A stretch of 64,000 bases of DNA from Streptomyces liliifuscus. Lineage in GTDB: Bacteria > Actinomycetota > Actinomycetes > Streptomycetales > Streptomycetaceae. Made by a program: the position numbers and the translations under genes. The stretch's first letter is position 1. Every line of letters starts with the position of its first letter. Location: positions 558,001-622,000 of the forward strand of contig NZ_CP066831.1 of the NCBI RefSeq assembly GCF_016598615.1. Reading direction: 5' to 3'. The notes beneath the pieces were generated by a model that worked only from the letters and a program-made list of their open reading frames with translations, was not told the origin of the DNA and did no database searches. This document shows positions 42,560-51,330 of the stretch, piece after piece.

Positions 42560-43240
42560 ATGGATTCCACCCGAAGCCGACGGGCCACCGCCGACGCCAC
42601 GGGCGACCAGGGCACTGCGCACGAGGACGCCCAGCTGTTCTGGGAGCGGCACTACCGCACCCAGCGCGCCTGGGGCGCACGCGTCAACCCGCTGCTCGCC
42701 GAGACCGCCACACCACTGCACCACGGAGCAGCCCTCGATGTGGGCTGCGGCGCCGGTGGCGACGCCATCTGGCTCGCCCAGCAGGGCTGGCACGTCACCG
42801 GCGTGGACATCTCCACCACGGCCGTCGAACGGGTGCGGGAACGTGCCCGCGATCTCGGCATCGCGGACCGGGTCGTCACCGCACAGCACGACCTGGCCAA
42901 CAGCTTCCCGGCCGGACGGTTCGATCTCATCTCCGCCCAGTACTTCCACACCCCGCTCCCCCTGCTCCGCGGCCAAGTCCTGCGCACCGCCGCCCGGGCC
43001 CTGCGACCCGGCGGTCTCCTGCTGATCGTCGACCACGGCTCCACCGCGCCCTGGTCGTGGAATCAGGACCCCGACATCCACTACCCCACACCCACCGAGA
43101 CCGCCGCCGAACTCGATCTCGACCCCGCGCGCTGGTCCGTCCTGCGCGCCGACATGCCCAGCCGCCGGGCCACCGGACCTGCTGGTGAGACGGCCACGGT
43201 CGTCGACAATGTCCTGCTCGTCCAGCGCACCGCCGAATGA
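42560..43240 (+). CDS. Class I SAM-dependent methyltransferase
   Basis: A 226-residue protein with a single Rossmann methyltransferase domain. The SAM motif is ALDVGCGAGGDAIWLAQQGW, with the acidic residue at VTGVDIS and a later GGLLLIVDHGS. Residues before ~45 are a short N-terminal arm with LFWERHYRTQRAWGARVNP, common in small-molecule methyltransferases near XRE-cupin genes. Substrate unknown. Likely regulated by the divergent XRE-cupin protein. Confidence 0.85.
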   Translation: MDSTRSRRATADATGDQGTAHEDAQLFWERHYRTQRAWGARVNPLLAETATPLHHGAALDVGCGAGGDAIWLAQQGWHVTGVDISTTAVERVRERARDLGIADRVVTAQHDLANSFPAGRFDLISAQYFHTPLPLLRGQVLRTAARALRPGGLLLIVDHGSTAPWSWNQDPDIHYPTPTETAAELDLDPARWSVLRADMPSRRATGPAGETATVVDNVLLVQRTAE

Positions 43241-43282
43241 CCGCCCCCACCACACGACATCACGTCGGAACGGAGTGACTCG

Positions 43283-43792
43283 ATGTCAGGAAATGACTCG
43301 CAGCGATCCCGGACCCGGGCGAAGGACACCGGACCTCCGCTGACCGGGACCGACGAGAAGGCCACCCTGCGGGGCTTCCTCGACTATCTGCGGAACGCTG
43401 TCGCGGACAAGGCCGCGGGTGTGCCGGAACCGCAGGTCCGAACGGGCGGAGTGCCCTCGGGCACCAACCTTCTGGGGCTGGTCAAGCACCTGGCGTTCGT
43501 CGAGCGGTTCTACTTCCTCGGTGAGGAGGTCGGCGACTGGCGTACGACCATGCGGCCGTCGGCTCAGGACACCGTGGACAGTGTGCTCGCCGACTACCGC
43601 AAGACCGTCGAGCGAGCGAACCAGGTCATCGAAGCCTGCCCCGATCTGGCACTTCCCGCCCCGCGACCCCCGCGTCGAGGGCAGGCACCGTCGATGCGAT
43701 GGGTCCTGGTGCACATGATTGAGGAGACCGGCCGACACGCGGGCCACGCCGACCTCCTCCGCGAGCAGATCGACGGATCCACCGGCCGCTGA
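43283..43792 (+). CDS. DinB-family (DUF664) protein
   Basis: A 169-residue four-helix-bundle protein of the DinB/mycothiol-transferase type. The metal-ligand histidines appear in LLGLVKHLAFVERFY, VLVHMIEETGRHAGHADLLRE. Actinobacterial members often act as thiol-dependent S-transferases, though most are uncharacterised. It starts 42 bp after the methyltransferase gene, so the two may be co-transcribed, and is convergent with a LysR gene 11 bp away. Confidence 0.85.
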   Translation: MSGNDSQRSRTRAKDTGPPLTGTDEKATLRGFLDYLRNAVADKAAGVPEPQVRTGGVPSGTNLLGLVKHLAFVERFYFLGEEVGDWRTTMRPSAQDTVDSVLADYRKTVERANQVIEACPDLALPAPRPPRRGQAPSMRWVLVHMIEETGRHAGHADLLREQIDGSTGR

Positions 43793-43803
43793 CCAGTCGG
43801 CCA

Positions 43804-44700
43804 CTACTGAGAACCCACGTCCGGCACATCCTGACCACCCTGGCCTCCCAGCTGGATGGCCTGGATCAGCGCCTTGGTGGCCGGTGGGTCGGGTGGATCG
43901 CCGTAGGTGACGGTGTAGATCCGGCGGGGGAAGTCGGGGATCTCGGTGGTGTGGACGTCGGGCAGGCGGTGGGCGCGGAGGGCGAGTCCGGGCAGGGTGG
44001 TGACACCGATACCGGCGGCGACGAGGGCCTGTACGACGACCATGTCGTCGCAGACCGACTCGATGCGTGGGGCGAATCCGTGGTGCCGGCAGACGGCGGT
44101 CAGCTCGCCCTGGCACCGTTCGCAGCCGCCGATCCAGGCTGAGTTGCGATGGTTCGCGACGCTGTCGTCGGGGCTCCGGCTCACCAGGTAGATCGGGTCG
44201 TCGGCCACATGGACCATGCGGAACCCTTCGTCCTCCAGCGGGGCGTGCGCGTACCGGAAGACGAGTGCGACGTCGATCTCGCCGTGCCGCAGCATCTGCA
44301 GCGCCTCGACCGGATGACGGTCGATCACGCTCAGCGTGAGGCCCGGGTGAGCCTCGGTCAGCATGGCGGCCGCCTTCGGCACGATCGTGCTGAGTACGGA
44401 CGCGTTGGCGGCGAGGCGCACCCGCCCAGTCCGTAGACCGACCTGCGCGGACAGCTCGTTGGCCGCCGCGTCGACCCGTCCCACGATCTCGGTGGCCCGG
44501 TTGGCCAGCAGCTCGCCCTCAGGGGTCAGCCGGATCCCACGGCCCACCCGCTGGACAAGCTTGACACCGGTGGCCGCCTCCAGGCGGGACAGGTGATGGC
44601 TCACCGACGGCTGCGAGTAGTGCAGCTCCCTCGCGGCCTCGGTCACGGACCCGTGCCGCGCCACCGCGGCCAGCACCTTGAGATGGACCAGATTCAGCAC
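43804..44700 (-). CDS. LysR-family transcriptional regulator
   Basis: A 298-residue LysR-type regulator. N-terminal winged helix-turn-helix: MLNLVHLKVLAAVARHGSVT, then YSQPSVSHHLSRLEAATG. A linker helix and a periplasmic-binding-like effector domain follow (RLAANASVLSTIVPKAAAML onward). It is divergent, across 116 bp, from a RibD/DHFR-like gene that is its most likely target. The effector is unknown. Confidence 0.9.
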   Translation of the reverse strand: MLNLVHLKVLAAVARHGSVTEAARELHYSQPSVSHHLSRLEAATGVKLVQRVGRGIRLTPEGELLANRATEIVGRVDAAANELSAQVGLRTGRVRLAANASVLSTIVPKAAAMLTEAHPGLTLSVIDRHPVEALQMLRHGEIDVALVFRYAHAPLEDEGFRMVHVADDPIYLVSRSPDDSVANHRNSAWIGGCERCQGELTAVCRHHGFAPRIESVCDDMVVVQALVAAGIGVTTLPGLALRAHRLPDVHTTEIPDFPRRIYTVTYGDPPDPPATKALIQAIQLGGQGGQDVPDVGSQ

Positions 44701-44816
44701 GTATCAAGAATATCGATGTGTTCCTCGAAGGACTGGCATTAGACGTCATCTGTGCCTCGGTCCATGCTCGTTGGTGAGGGCGCCGATGGCGGTGCCGAGC
44801 CGACTGAGGAGGCACG

Positions 44817-45476
44817 ATGAGCAAGCTCAGGTGTCACATCTCGATCTCACTGGACGGTTTCGTCGCCGGCCCGAACCAGAGCGAGGAGAACCCGCTCGGG
44901 GAGGGTGGCGAGGGACTCCACGACTGGGTGGTTCCGCTGGCCGCCTTCCGTCAGCCCCATGGCGAGCAGGGCGGTGAGGTGAACGCGAGCACACCGGTGT
45001 TCGAGGAGTCGCTCGAGAACATCGGCGCCGCGGTGATGGGCAGGAACATGTTCGGCCCTATCGGCGGAGGTGCCTGGGGCGACGAGCAGTGGACCGGCTG
45101 GTGGGGTGACAACCCGCCTTACCACTATCCCGTGTTCGTCGTGACCCATCACCCGCGCAAGCCGGTGGAGATGGCGGGAGGGACCACGTTCCACTTCGTC
45201 ACCGAGGGAATCGAGTCCGCGCTCGACCAGGCGAAGAAGGCCGCCGCCGGCAAGGACGTCATGTTGTGGGGCGGCGGCATGATCGCTCGGCAGTACCTGG
45301 CAGCGGGCCTGCTGGACGAGCTCGAACTGCACGTCGTTCCGGTGTTGCTCGGCGGCGGCTCCCGCCTCCTCGACAGCCTCGGCGACGCGGATGTGCGGCT
45401 CGAGCAGGTCCGTGCCGTCGAGGCGCCGGGCGTCACCCACCTCAAGTACCGGATCCTGCCCGGCACTTCGTCTTGA
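44817..45476 (+). CDS. Dihydrofolate-reductase/RibD C-terminal family protein
   Basis: A 219-residue protein of the RibD C-terminal/DHFR-like fold. It begins MSKLRCHISISLDGFVAGPN; the family motif AAVMGRNMFGP is followed by VFVVTHHPRKP and DVMLWGGGMIARQYLAAGLL. Such proteins are NADPH-dependent reductases of unknown substrate. The overlap of its 3' end with a longer frame that continues into the cupin gene is not meaningful. Confidence 0.85.
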   Translation: MSKLRCHISISLDGFVAGPNQSEENPLGEGGEGLHDWVVPLAAFRQPHGEQGGEVNASTPVFEESLENIGAAVMGRNMFGPIGGGAWGDEQWTGWWGDNPPYHYPVFVVTHHPRKPVEMAGGTTFHFVTEGIESALDQAKKAAAGKDVMLWGGGMIARQYLAAGLLDELELHVVPVLLGGGSRLLDSLGDADVRLEQVRAVEAPGVTHLKYRILPGTSS

Positions 45477-45592
45477 TCGACTTGGCGGTCATGGGTTCAG
45501 TACACCCAGCCGCACACTCACACCCCACAGCCTGCTGGACCGAGTCATCGCCCGGCGCGCCGCGCAGAAGGCACCCCGCAGAGGAGAGCACC

Positions 45593-46183
45593 ATGCAGTT
45601 CGACCGCTTGAAGACTTTCATCGACGACGTGGGACTCGTGGTGCGCAGCACCGACGACGAGCACGAGATCACGGCGCGGGTCGCCGAGCGGCTGTCCGCT
45701 CTGCTGGCCGACGGCTACCGGCTCCCGCCGGAGGTCACGCGGGCATCCTCCGCGCGTCACCTGACGTATCCGCTGTACATCGCTCCCGACGACAGCTGGT
45801 CGATGGCGTCCGTGGTCTGGGACGTCGGTCAGCAGACCAAGGTGCATTCGCACGAGACATGGGGTGTCGCCGGCATCTACGCGGGCGCCGAACAAGAGAT
45901 CCGGTACCTCAAGCCGACGGAGTCCACCGCGAGCGGGCCACTGACGCCGGCCGGTGAGACGCGATGGGCGCCGGGGCAGGTGACCGTCTGCTGCACCACC
46001 GACGACGATGTCCATGCCGTCACGGCCGTCGGCAGCGAACCAACCGTCGGCATCCACGTCTACGGCGGCAACATCGGCACGATCCGACGACGGTCGTACG
46101 ATCCCGCCACGGGCGAAGTCGACTGGTTCGTCTCCGGCTGGGACAGCGCCGAGGACGTGTCCCGAGCGAGGGCATCGAGCTGA
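45593..46183 (+). CDS. Cysteine-dioxygenase-like cupin protein
   Basis: A 196-residue protein starting at ATG 45593 (MQFDRLKTFIDDVGLVVRST) after GAGGAGAG. The cupin metal motif reads KVHSHETWGVAGIYAGAEQE, with a later histidine in DDVHAVTAVG. Fold and length match the cysteine dioxygenase/3-mercaptopropionate dioxygenase-like group, which binds one Fe(II). The substrate cannot be fixed from sequence. It lies 116 bp after the RibD-like gene. Confidence 0.8.
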   Translation: MQFDRLKTFIDDVGLVVRSTDDEHEITARVAERLSALLADGYRLPPEVTRASSARHLTYPLYIAPDDSWSMASVVWDVGQQTKVHSHETWGVAGIYAGAEQEIRYLKPTESTASGPLTPAGETRWAPGQVTVCCTTDDDVHAVTAVGSEPTVGIHVYGGNIGTIRRRSYDPATGEVDWFVSGWDSAEDVSRARASS

Positions 46184-46190
46184 AGACGGG

Positions 46191-46502
46191 CTACAGGTCG
46201 AGCACCGCCCGGAGCGCGTCGTCGACCAGGGCCTGCTGCGCGGGGCCGATGTTGCCGAGGCAGGTGCCCGTCTCGAAGCGGACCGCGGAGAGCTGGAGCA
46301 GGTTGACGGCCACGACCGAGGCGTCGACCGGAGTCGCCAGGCGCACACTCATCGCCGTATCGGGATGAGCCGCGGGGGCGTGCAGCACCAGGGCGACCAC
46401 GGCCCCGTACCGGTCGGCGAGCCCGTCGAGGCTGGCGATCAGCACGGTCCGGTTGCCCTTGCCGGTGTCGACGTCCCACACGTCGCCCTTGCGGATCGTC
46501 AC
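46191..46502 (-). CDS. MazF/PemK-type toxin
   Basis: A 103-residue protein starting at GTG 46502, overlapping the antitoxin stop (GTGA). The N-terminal RKGDVWDVDTGKGNRTVLIA matches the MazF/PemK beta-barrel start. The C-terminal NLLQLSAVRFETGTCLGNIG, then a VDDALRAVLDL helix, also fits the family. MazF-type toxins are sequence-specific endoribonucleases. The assignment rests on these motifs and on the antitoxin-like gene just upstream. Confidence 0.75.
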   Translation of the reverse strand: MTIRKGDVWDVDTGKGNRTVLIASLDGLADRYGAVVALVLHAPAAHPDTAMSVRLATPVDASVVAVNLLQLSAVRFETGTCLGNIGPAQQALVDDALRAVLDL

Positions 46503-46684
46503 AGAGCGTCGCCCTCGCCATCGAGGTCGAGGCGCTCCAGGGTGGCGAGACGGCCGGCGGCATCGAGGGTCATCTGACGGCGCACGGCCTTGACGATGTA
46601 CTCGTTCAGCGAGGCGGCGCCGGCCGCGGCATCGCGCAACGGTTTGTCCATGGAGTCCGGAATCCGAACGGTGATGGCAGTCAT
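46499..46684 (-). CDS. Ribbon-helix-helix antitoxin
   Basis: A 61-residue protein starting at ATG 46684. MTAITVRIPDSMDKPLRDAA is the beta-strand/helix of a ribbon-helix-helix DNA-binding domain, followed by SLNEYIVKAVRRQM and an acidic tail (LDLDGEGDAL) suited to neutralising a toxin. It overlaps the toxin start by 4 bp, as in most type II modules, and probably represses their shared promoter in the 152 bp before the divergent LacI gene. Confidence 0.75.
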   Translation of the reverse strand: MTAITVRIPDSMDKPLRDAAAGAASLNEYIVKAVRRQMTLDAAGRLATLERLDLDGEGDAL

Positions 46685-46836
46685 GCCACCAAATCTAGTG
46701 CCAAGACTGCCACCACCGCATCCCCTCGACCGGAGTCGGCCACTTCGCCCAAGGCCCGGCGTCGTGCCGGAGCCCCGTACGTGCATACTCAGGCTTTGCG
46801 CGCGCACCGGCGTTCGCGAGAAGCAGGAGGTGGGCG

Positions 46837-47841
46837 ATGGTGTCGGCATCGGGTGCGGAGTCCCGGAAGGTCACGATCAACGACGTCGCCAAGTCCGCGG
46901 GGGTGTCCAGGCAGACCGTTTCGCGGGCACTCAACGACAAGGACGAGATCGACAGCGACACCAAACAGCGCGTACTGGACGCCGCTCGGGCGCTCGGCTA
47001 CCGGCCGAGCCGGTTCGCCCGGGGCCTGGTCCGCCAGGACACCATGACCATCGGGCTGGTCATCCCCGATCTGCTCAACCCGTACTTCACCGAGGTCGCG
47101 GCCTCCGCTCTGGAGGCCGCCCGGACCCATGGCTGGCATGTCGTCGTGTACGACACCGCCGACCGGGCGGAGGAGGAGCTCGGCACGCTCCAGGTGATCA
47201 GTTCGCAGGTCGACGCGGTCATCGGCTACTTCAGCTGCTCCGACAGCGAACTCGAGGCGTTCACCCGCGGCATGCCGGTGGTGCTCATCGGCCGTGAGGG
47301 CAAGTCCACGCGGTTCAGTTCGATCCGGATCGACGGCCGGGAGGGCGTCCACGCCGCGGTCGCGCACCTGGTCGCGAAGGGGCACACCCGGATCGGCATG
47401 GTCGACCACCAGGCCCGGGCCGAGCCGAGCATCCGGCACGCGTGGTTCACGGCGGCCGCGGCGGCGCACGGGATCGACGCGGGCATGGTGGTCGGCGCGG
47501 ATCAGACGGCCGACGGCGGCGGAGCGGCGCTCAGGGAGCTGCTCACCGCTCATCCCGAGGTGACCGCGGTCTTCACGTTCAACGACATCATCGCGATCGG
47601 CGCGCTGCGGGAAGCCCGCCGGCTCGGCAGGAGCGTGCCGCAGGATCTGGCGGTCATCGGCTTCGACGGTCTTCAGCTCGGGGCGCTCATGGAGCCCCCG
47701 CTCACCAGCGTCGCCCTCGACACACGGCAGCTCGGCGTGCTCGCCATCGAGCAGGTCGCACGGCTGCTGTCGGACCCGCGCACGCTCGCGGTCGAGGACC
47801 TGGTCGTGCATGCCGAGCTGCGGCCGAGCGGGTCCGCGTAA
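46837..47841 (+). CDS. LacI-family transcriptional regulator
   Basis: A 334-residue LacI/GalR regulator. HTH: VTINDVAKSAGVSRQTVSRA, with the hinge helix at DAARALGYRPSRFARGL. The periplasmic-binding-like sugar domain starts TIGLVIPDLLNPYF and ends with FTFNDIIAIGALREA and VIGFDGLQLG. It precedes a sugar ABC transporter/glycosidase operon in the same direction. The 36-bp palindrome at 47949-47984 between them is its probable operator. The effector is probably a sugar released by the downstream mannosidase or galactosidase. Confidence 0.92.
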   Translation: MVSASGAESRKVTINDVAKSAGVSRQTVSRALNDKDEIDSDTKQRVLDAARALGYRPSRFARGLVRQDTMTIGLVIPDLLNPYFTEVAASALEAARTHGWHVVVYDTADRAEEELGTLQVISSQVDAVIGYFSCSDSELEAFTRGMPVVLIGREGKSTRFSSIRIDGREGVHAAVAHLVAKGHTRIGMVDHQARAEPSIRHAWFTAAAAAHGIDAGMVVGADQTADGGGAALRELLTAHPEVTAVFTFNDIIAIGALREARRLGRSVPQDLAVIGFDGLQLGALMEPPLTSVALDTRQLGVLAIEQVARLLSDPRTLAVEDLVVHAELRPSGSA

Positions 47842-48156
47842 CCCGCCGGAAACCCATCCGCATCGAATGTCTTGACATTGAACCGCGCCGAAGCGCAGAC
47901 TTCCGAGCACTTCGCATCGCATCTCGCGAAGTACCTCTGAGAATCCCCGTGAGCGCTCCCGTGAGCGTTCACGGGACCGCTCACAAGTATCCATAACCAG
48001 TGTTTTCGCCCCTTCTGTTGTCACCCTTCGCCACGGCGCTCGGCGCCTGAACCGACACCGTTGCGTCCTGTCCCTTCCACCCAGAGGGCGTTCCGCCCGA
48101 GGGATCAGCATCGAGCCGCCTAGCACCGTCGCTAGCCGTTGTCTGGAACGGAAAAT
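47842..48156 (+). promoter_or_regulatory. Promoter region of the sugar-uptake/glycosidase operon
   Basis: 315 bp between the LacI gene and the binding-protein gene. A candidate promoter has TTGACA at 47872-47877, an 18-bp spacer and CAGACT at 47896-47901. The 36-bp operator palindrome follows at 47949-47984, so a bound repressor would block transcription just downstream of the start. The rest of the leader (~170 nt) shows no further clear structure. Confidence 0.55.
47949..47984. promoter_or_regulatory. 36-bp palindromic LacI-type operator
   Basis: Two 16-bp arms, GTGAGCGCTCCCGTGA and TCACGGGACCGCTCAC, are separated by GCGT and complementary apart from one position. The GTGAGCG/CGCTCAC outer boxes and the CGTGA/TCACG inner boxes look like two nested LacI-family half-site pairs. 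It lies downstream of the candidate promoter and upstream of the binding-protein gene. Confidence 0.75.
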
Positions 48157-49491
48157 ATGAGCAACACAGTCACGCGCATCCGCCTCGCCGTCGTCACCGC
48201 GGCAGCCGGCGTCCTCGTACTCGCCGGATGCTCGTCGTCCGACTCGTCGGGCGAGTCGTCCGCAGCATCCTGTGAGCCCTCGAAGGGCAAGGTCACACTC
48301 CAGTACTGGAACACCGTCAACGGCATGGACAAGGTCGTCGACCTGTGGAACAAGGACCATCCCGACATCCAGGTCGAGTCGAAGAACATCTCCAACGACC
48401 AGTACGGCGCGATCGGCAACGCCCTGAAGGCCGGTAAGGCCCCGGACCTCGCCCAGGTCGGCTACGACCAGTTGCCCACCCTGCGCTCCCAGGACGCCTT
48501 CGTGGACGCCACGGCCTGCAAGACGGCCGCCGGCACCAAGTCGAAGTTCGTGCCGTGGACCTGGTCGCAGGCCAGCTTCGGCGGCGAAGGGGTGTACGCC
48601 CTTCCGCAGGACACGGGCCCGATGGCCATGTACGTACGCACCGACATCTTCAAGAAGTACGACGTCCCGATTCCGACGACCTGGGACGAGTACACCACCG
48701 CCGCGCAGAAGCTGCACAAGGCGAACCCGAAGCTCACCATGACGTTCTTCGACCCGAACAACGCCGAATGGTTCAACGGGCTCCTCTGGCAGAACAACGC
48801 GAACATGTACAGCTACTCCGACGACAAGTGGCACGTCACCGTGGAGTCGGACAAGAGCAAGCAGGTCGCCGAGTACTGGCAGAAGCTGATCGACGACAAG
48901 CTCGTGCGCACCGACCTCGCCAACGGGTCGACGCAGATGTTCGCCGCCTACCAGAACGACCAGATGGCCACCCAGCTCGGGGCGGCCTGGGGCTACACGG
49001 GCATCCGTGACAACCTGCCCGACCAGGCCGGCAAGTGGTCGATCGTCCCGATGCCGACCTGGGGCACGGGCGGCAACTCCGGTGACTGGGGCGGCTCGAC
49101 CGTCGCCTTCATGAAGGGCGGCAAGCACCTCTACGAGGCGGCCGAGTTCAACACGTGGCTCAACACCGACCCCGATGCGCTCGCGCTGGCGAACGAGGTG
49201 GGCGGTCTGTACCCGGCGTCCACCGACGGGTTGAAGCTTCCGGCGCTGGCCAAGGGTGTGCCGTACTACAACGACGAGAAGATCTTCGACGTCTTCGCCG
49301 AGTCGTCCAAGAAGGTCGACACCGACTTCAGCTGGGGCCCCACCCAGAAGACGGTGAACCTGGCACTGCAGGACGCGATGGCCAAGGCGGTGGCCGGTGA
49401 CGGCAAGCTGACCGGCGCCCTCGCGGCTGCCCAGGCTTCCGCTCTGAAGTCGATGGACGACCTGGCGATCCCTGCCACGGCGGGCAAGTGA
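48157..49491 (+). CDS. Sugar ABC transporter substrate-binding lipoprotein
   Basis: A 444-residue family-1 solute-binding protein. ATG 48157 is preferred, with GGAACGGAAA upstream. The lipoprotein signal runs from MSNTVTRIRLAVVTAAAGVL to the lipobox LAGC, followed by a Ser-rich linker. The mature protein starts VTLQYWNTVNGMDKVVDLWN, characteristic of maltose/oligosaccharide binders. It leads the operon with two permeases and two glycosidases, suggesting uptake of mannose- or galactose-containing oligosaccharides. Confidence 0.9.
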   Translation: MSNTVTRIRLAVVTAAAGVLVLAGCSSSDSSGESSAASCEPSKGKVTLQYWNTVNGMDKVVDLWNKDHPDIQVESKNISNDQYGAIGNALKAGKAPDLAQVGYDQLPTLRSQDAFVDATACKTAAGTKSKFVPWTWSQASFGGEGVYALPQDTGPMAMYVRTDIFKKYDVPIPTTWDEYTTAAQKLHKANPKLTMTFFDPNNAEWFNGLLWQNNANMYSYSDDKWHVTVESDKSKQVAEYWQKLIDDKLVRTDLANGSTQMFAAYQNDQMATQLGAAWGYTGIRDNLPDQAGKWSIVPMPTWGTGGNSGDWGGSTVAFMKGGKHLYEAAEFNTWLNTDPDALALANEVGGLYPASTDGLKLPALAKGVPYYNDEKIFDVFAESSKKVDTDFSWGPTQKTVNLALQDAMAKAVAGDGKLTGALAAAQASALKSMDDLAIPATAGK

Positions 49492-49498
49492 CCGCGGA

Positions 49499-50417
49499 AT
49501 GACCGACATCGCCACCCGCCCCACCGACGCGGTGTCACCACCGCCCCGGGGCCGGCACCATCGTCGCGTTCCTGACGCCCTTCTTCCTGCCGTTCGTTCT
49601 CTTCTACCTGGTGCCCATCGGCTACGCGCTCTGGCAGAGCTTCCGCGTGGTACGCCGCTCCGGCGGGCAGTACGGCACCTCGTACACGACGTTCGGCGGC
49701 TTCGAGCAGTACGTCGAGGTGTTCCAGAACGACGAGTTCTGGGCCAGCATCGGCCGCATCGGTCTGTTCGGCATCGTGCAGGTGCCCGTGATGCTGTTCA
49801 CCGCGCTGGTGATGGCACTGCTCCTCGACACCCACCTGCTGAAGCTCAAGGGGTTCTTCCGCACAGCCGCGTTCATGCCGTACGCGGTGCCAGGCGTCAT
49901 CGCCGCGATCATGTGGTCGTATCTCTACTCGCCGCAACTCAGCCCGGTCGTCGACCTGTTGAACGCCATCGGTCTGAAGCCGGACTTCCTCGGCCCTGGT
50001 GCCGTGCTGTGGTCGGCGGCGAACGTCTCGACCTGGCTGTGGACCGGCTACAACATGCTGATCATGTTCTCGGCGCTGCAGTCCATCCCGCAGGAACTCT
50101 ACGAGGCCGCGAAGATCGACGGGGCCGGCAACTGGGTAATCGCCTGGCGCATCAAGGTCCCGATCATCGCCCCGTCCATCGTCATGACCACGGTGTTCTC
50201 GATCATCGGCACACTCCAGCTGTACTCCGAGCCGGCCGTGCTGCGCCAGATCTCCTCGAACATCTCCAGCACGTTCACCCCGAACATGCTCGCGTACACC
50301 GTGGCCGTCGGGAACAACTACCAGCAGGCCGCGGCCATTTCGGTGGTCATCGCCGTCATCACGTTCGTCTTGAGCTTCGGGTTCATGCGACTGACCTCCA
50401 AGAGGGCGGGACTGTGA
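49499..50417 (+). CDS. Sugar ABC transporter permease 1 (N-terminal frameshift)
   Basis: The protein is a MalF-type permease with the EAA loop EAAKIDGAGNWVIAWRIKVP. It is split by frame: ATG 49499 opens MTDIATRPTDAVSPPPR, but the first membrane helix (AGTIVAFLTPFFLPFVLFYL) is in the next frame and has no start codon of its own. The shift lies in the CCCCGGGG run at 49544-49551; removing one base restores one continuous protein of about 305 residues. An internal GTG at 49611 would give 268 residues without the first helix. Either a real lesion or a base-call error in the run. The end overlaps permease 2 (GTGA). Confidence 0.85.
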
Positions 50418-51271
50418 GCAATCGACCCCCTTCGCAGGAAAGCCGCGTGAGTCGTACGGCCGTCATGGCCCTGATGCTCGTACTGGCGATCTACTTCCTG
50501 CTGCCGCTGTACTTCCTGATCGTCGCGGCGACCAAACCTCAGGGCGATCTCGCCTCCACCAGCGGCCTGACGTTCTCGAACTTCCAGCTGTTCGACAACC
50601 TGCACACCCTGTTCACCTTCAACGACGGCATCTTCGCCCGATGGATCCTCAACACGGTCGTCTACGCGGTGCTGGGCGCGGCCGTGGGCACCCTGATCTC
50701 GGCGCTGTGCGGCTACGCGCTCGCCAAGTTCCGCTTCCGCGGCAGGGAGTTCCTGTTCTCGGTGATTCTCGGCGGTGTGCTGGTGCCCAGCACCGCGCTG
50801 GCGCTGCCGCTGTTCCTGCTCTTCTCCGAAGTCGGACTCGTCAACACCTACTTCGCGGTCTTCCTGCCCAGCATCGTCAGCCCGTTCGGCGTCTATCTCG
50901 CGAGGATCTTCGCGAACGCCGCCGTGCCGCAGGAACTCATCGAGTCCGCGCGCCTGGACGGTGCCGGCGAGTTCCGCACGTTCTTCTCGGTGTCGTTCAA
51001 GCTGATGTCGCCGGCGCTGGTGACCATCTTCCTGTTCCAGTTCGTCGGCATCTGGAACAACTTCTTCCTCCCGATGGTGATGCTCCAGAAGGAGGAGCTC
51101 TTCCCGATCACGCTCGGCCTCTTCACCTGGAACGGGCAGACCGCCCGCACCCCGCTTCTCCAGGAGTCCGTGATCATGGGCTCGCTGGTGTCGATCGTGC
51201 CCGTGATCATCCTGTTCATCGTCCTCCAGCGGTTCTGGCGCACCGGGCTCGCCGCCGGTTCCCTCAAGTGA
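50414..51271 (+). CDS. Sugar ABC transporter permease 2
   Basis: A 285-residue MalG-type permease starting at GTG 50414, overlapping the stop of permease 1. Six probable membrane helices; the first is AVMALMLVLAIYFLLPLYFL. The EAA-loop equivalent is ELIESARLDGAGEFRTFFSV, which contacts the ATPase. No ATPase gene is in the operon; in Streptomyces the shared ATPase MsiK commonly energises such importers. Confidence 0.9.
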   Translation: MSNRPPSQESRVSRTAVMALMLVLAIYFLLPLYFLIVAATKPQGDLASTSGLTFSNFQLFDNLHTLFTFNDGIFARWILNTVVYAVLGAAVGTLISALCGYALAKFRFRGREFLFSVILGGVLVPSTALALPLFLLFSEVGLVNTYFAVFLPSIVSPFGVYLARIFANAAVPQELIESARLDGAGEFRTFFSVSFKLMSPALVTIFLFQFVGIWNNFFLPMVMLQKEELFPITLGLFTWNGQTARTPLLQESVIMGSLVSIVPVIILFIVLQRFWRTGLAAGSLK

Positions 51272-51330
51272 CCGCCCGCGCCCGCTCCTTGTCTCCGTAC
51301 GCCCCGCCCGCACAGAAGGTTCCTCCCGCC

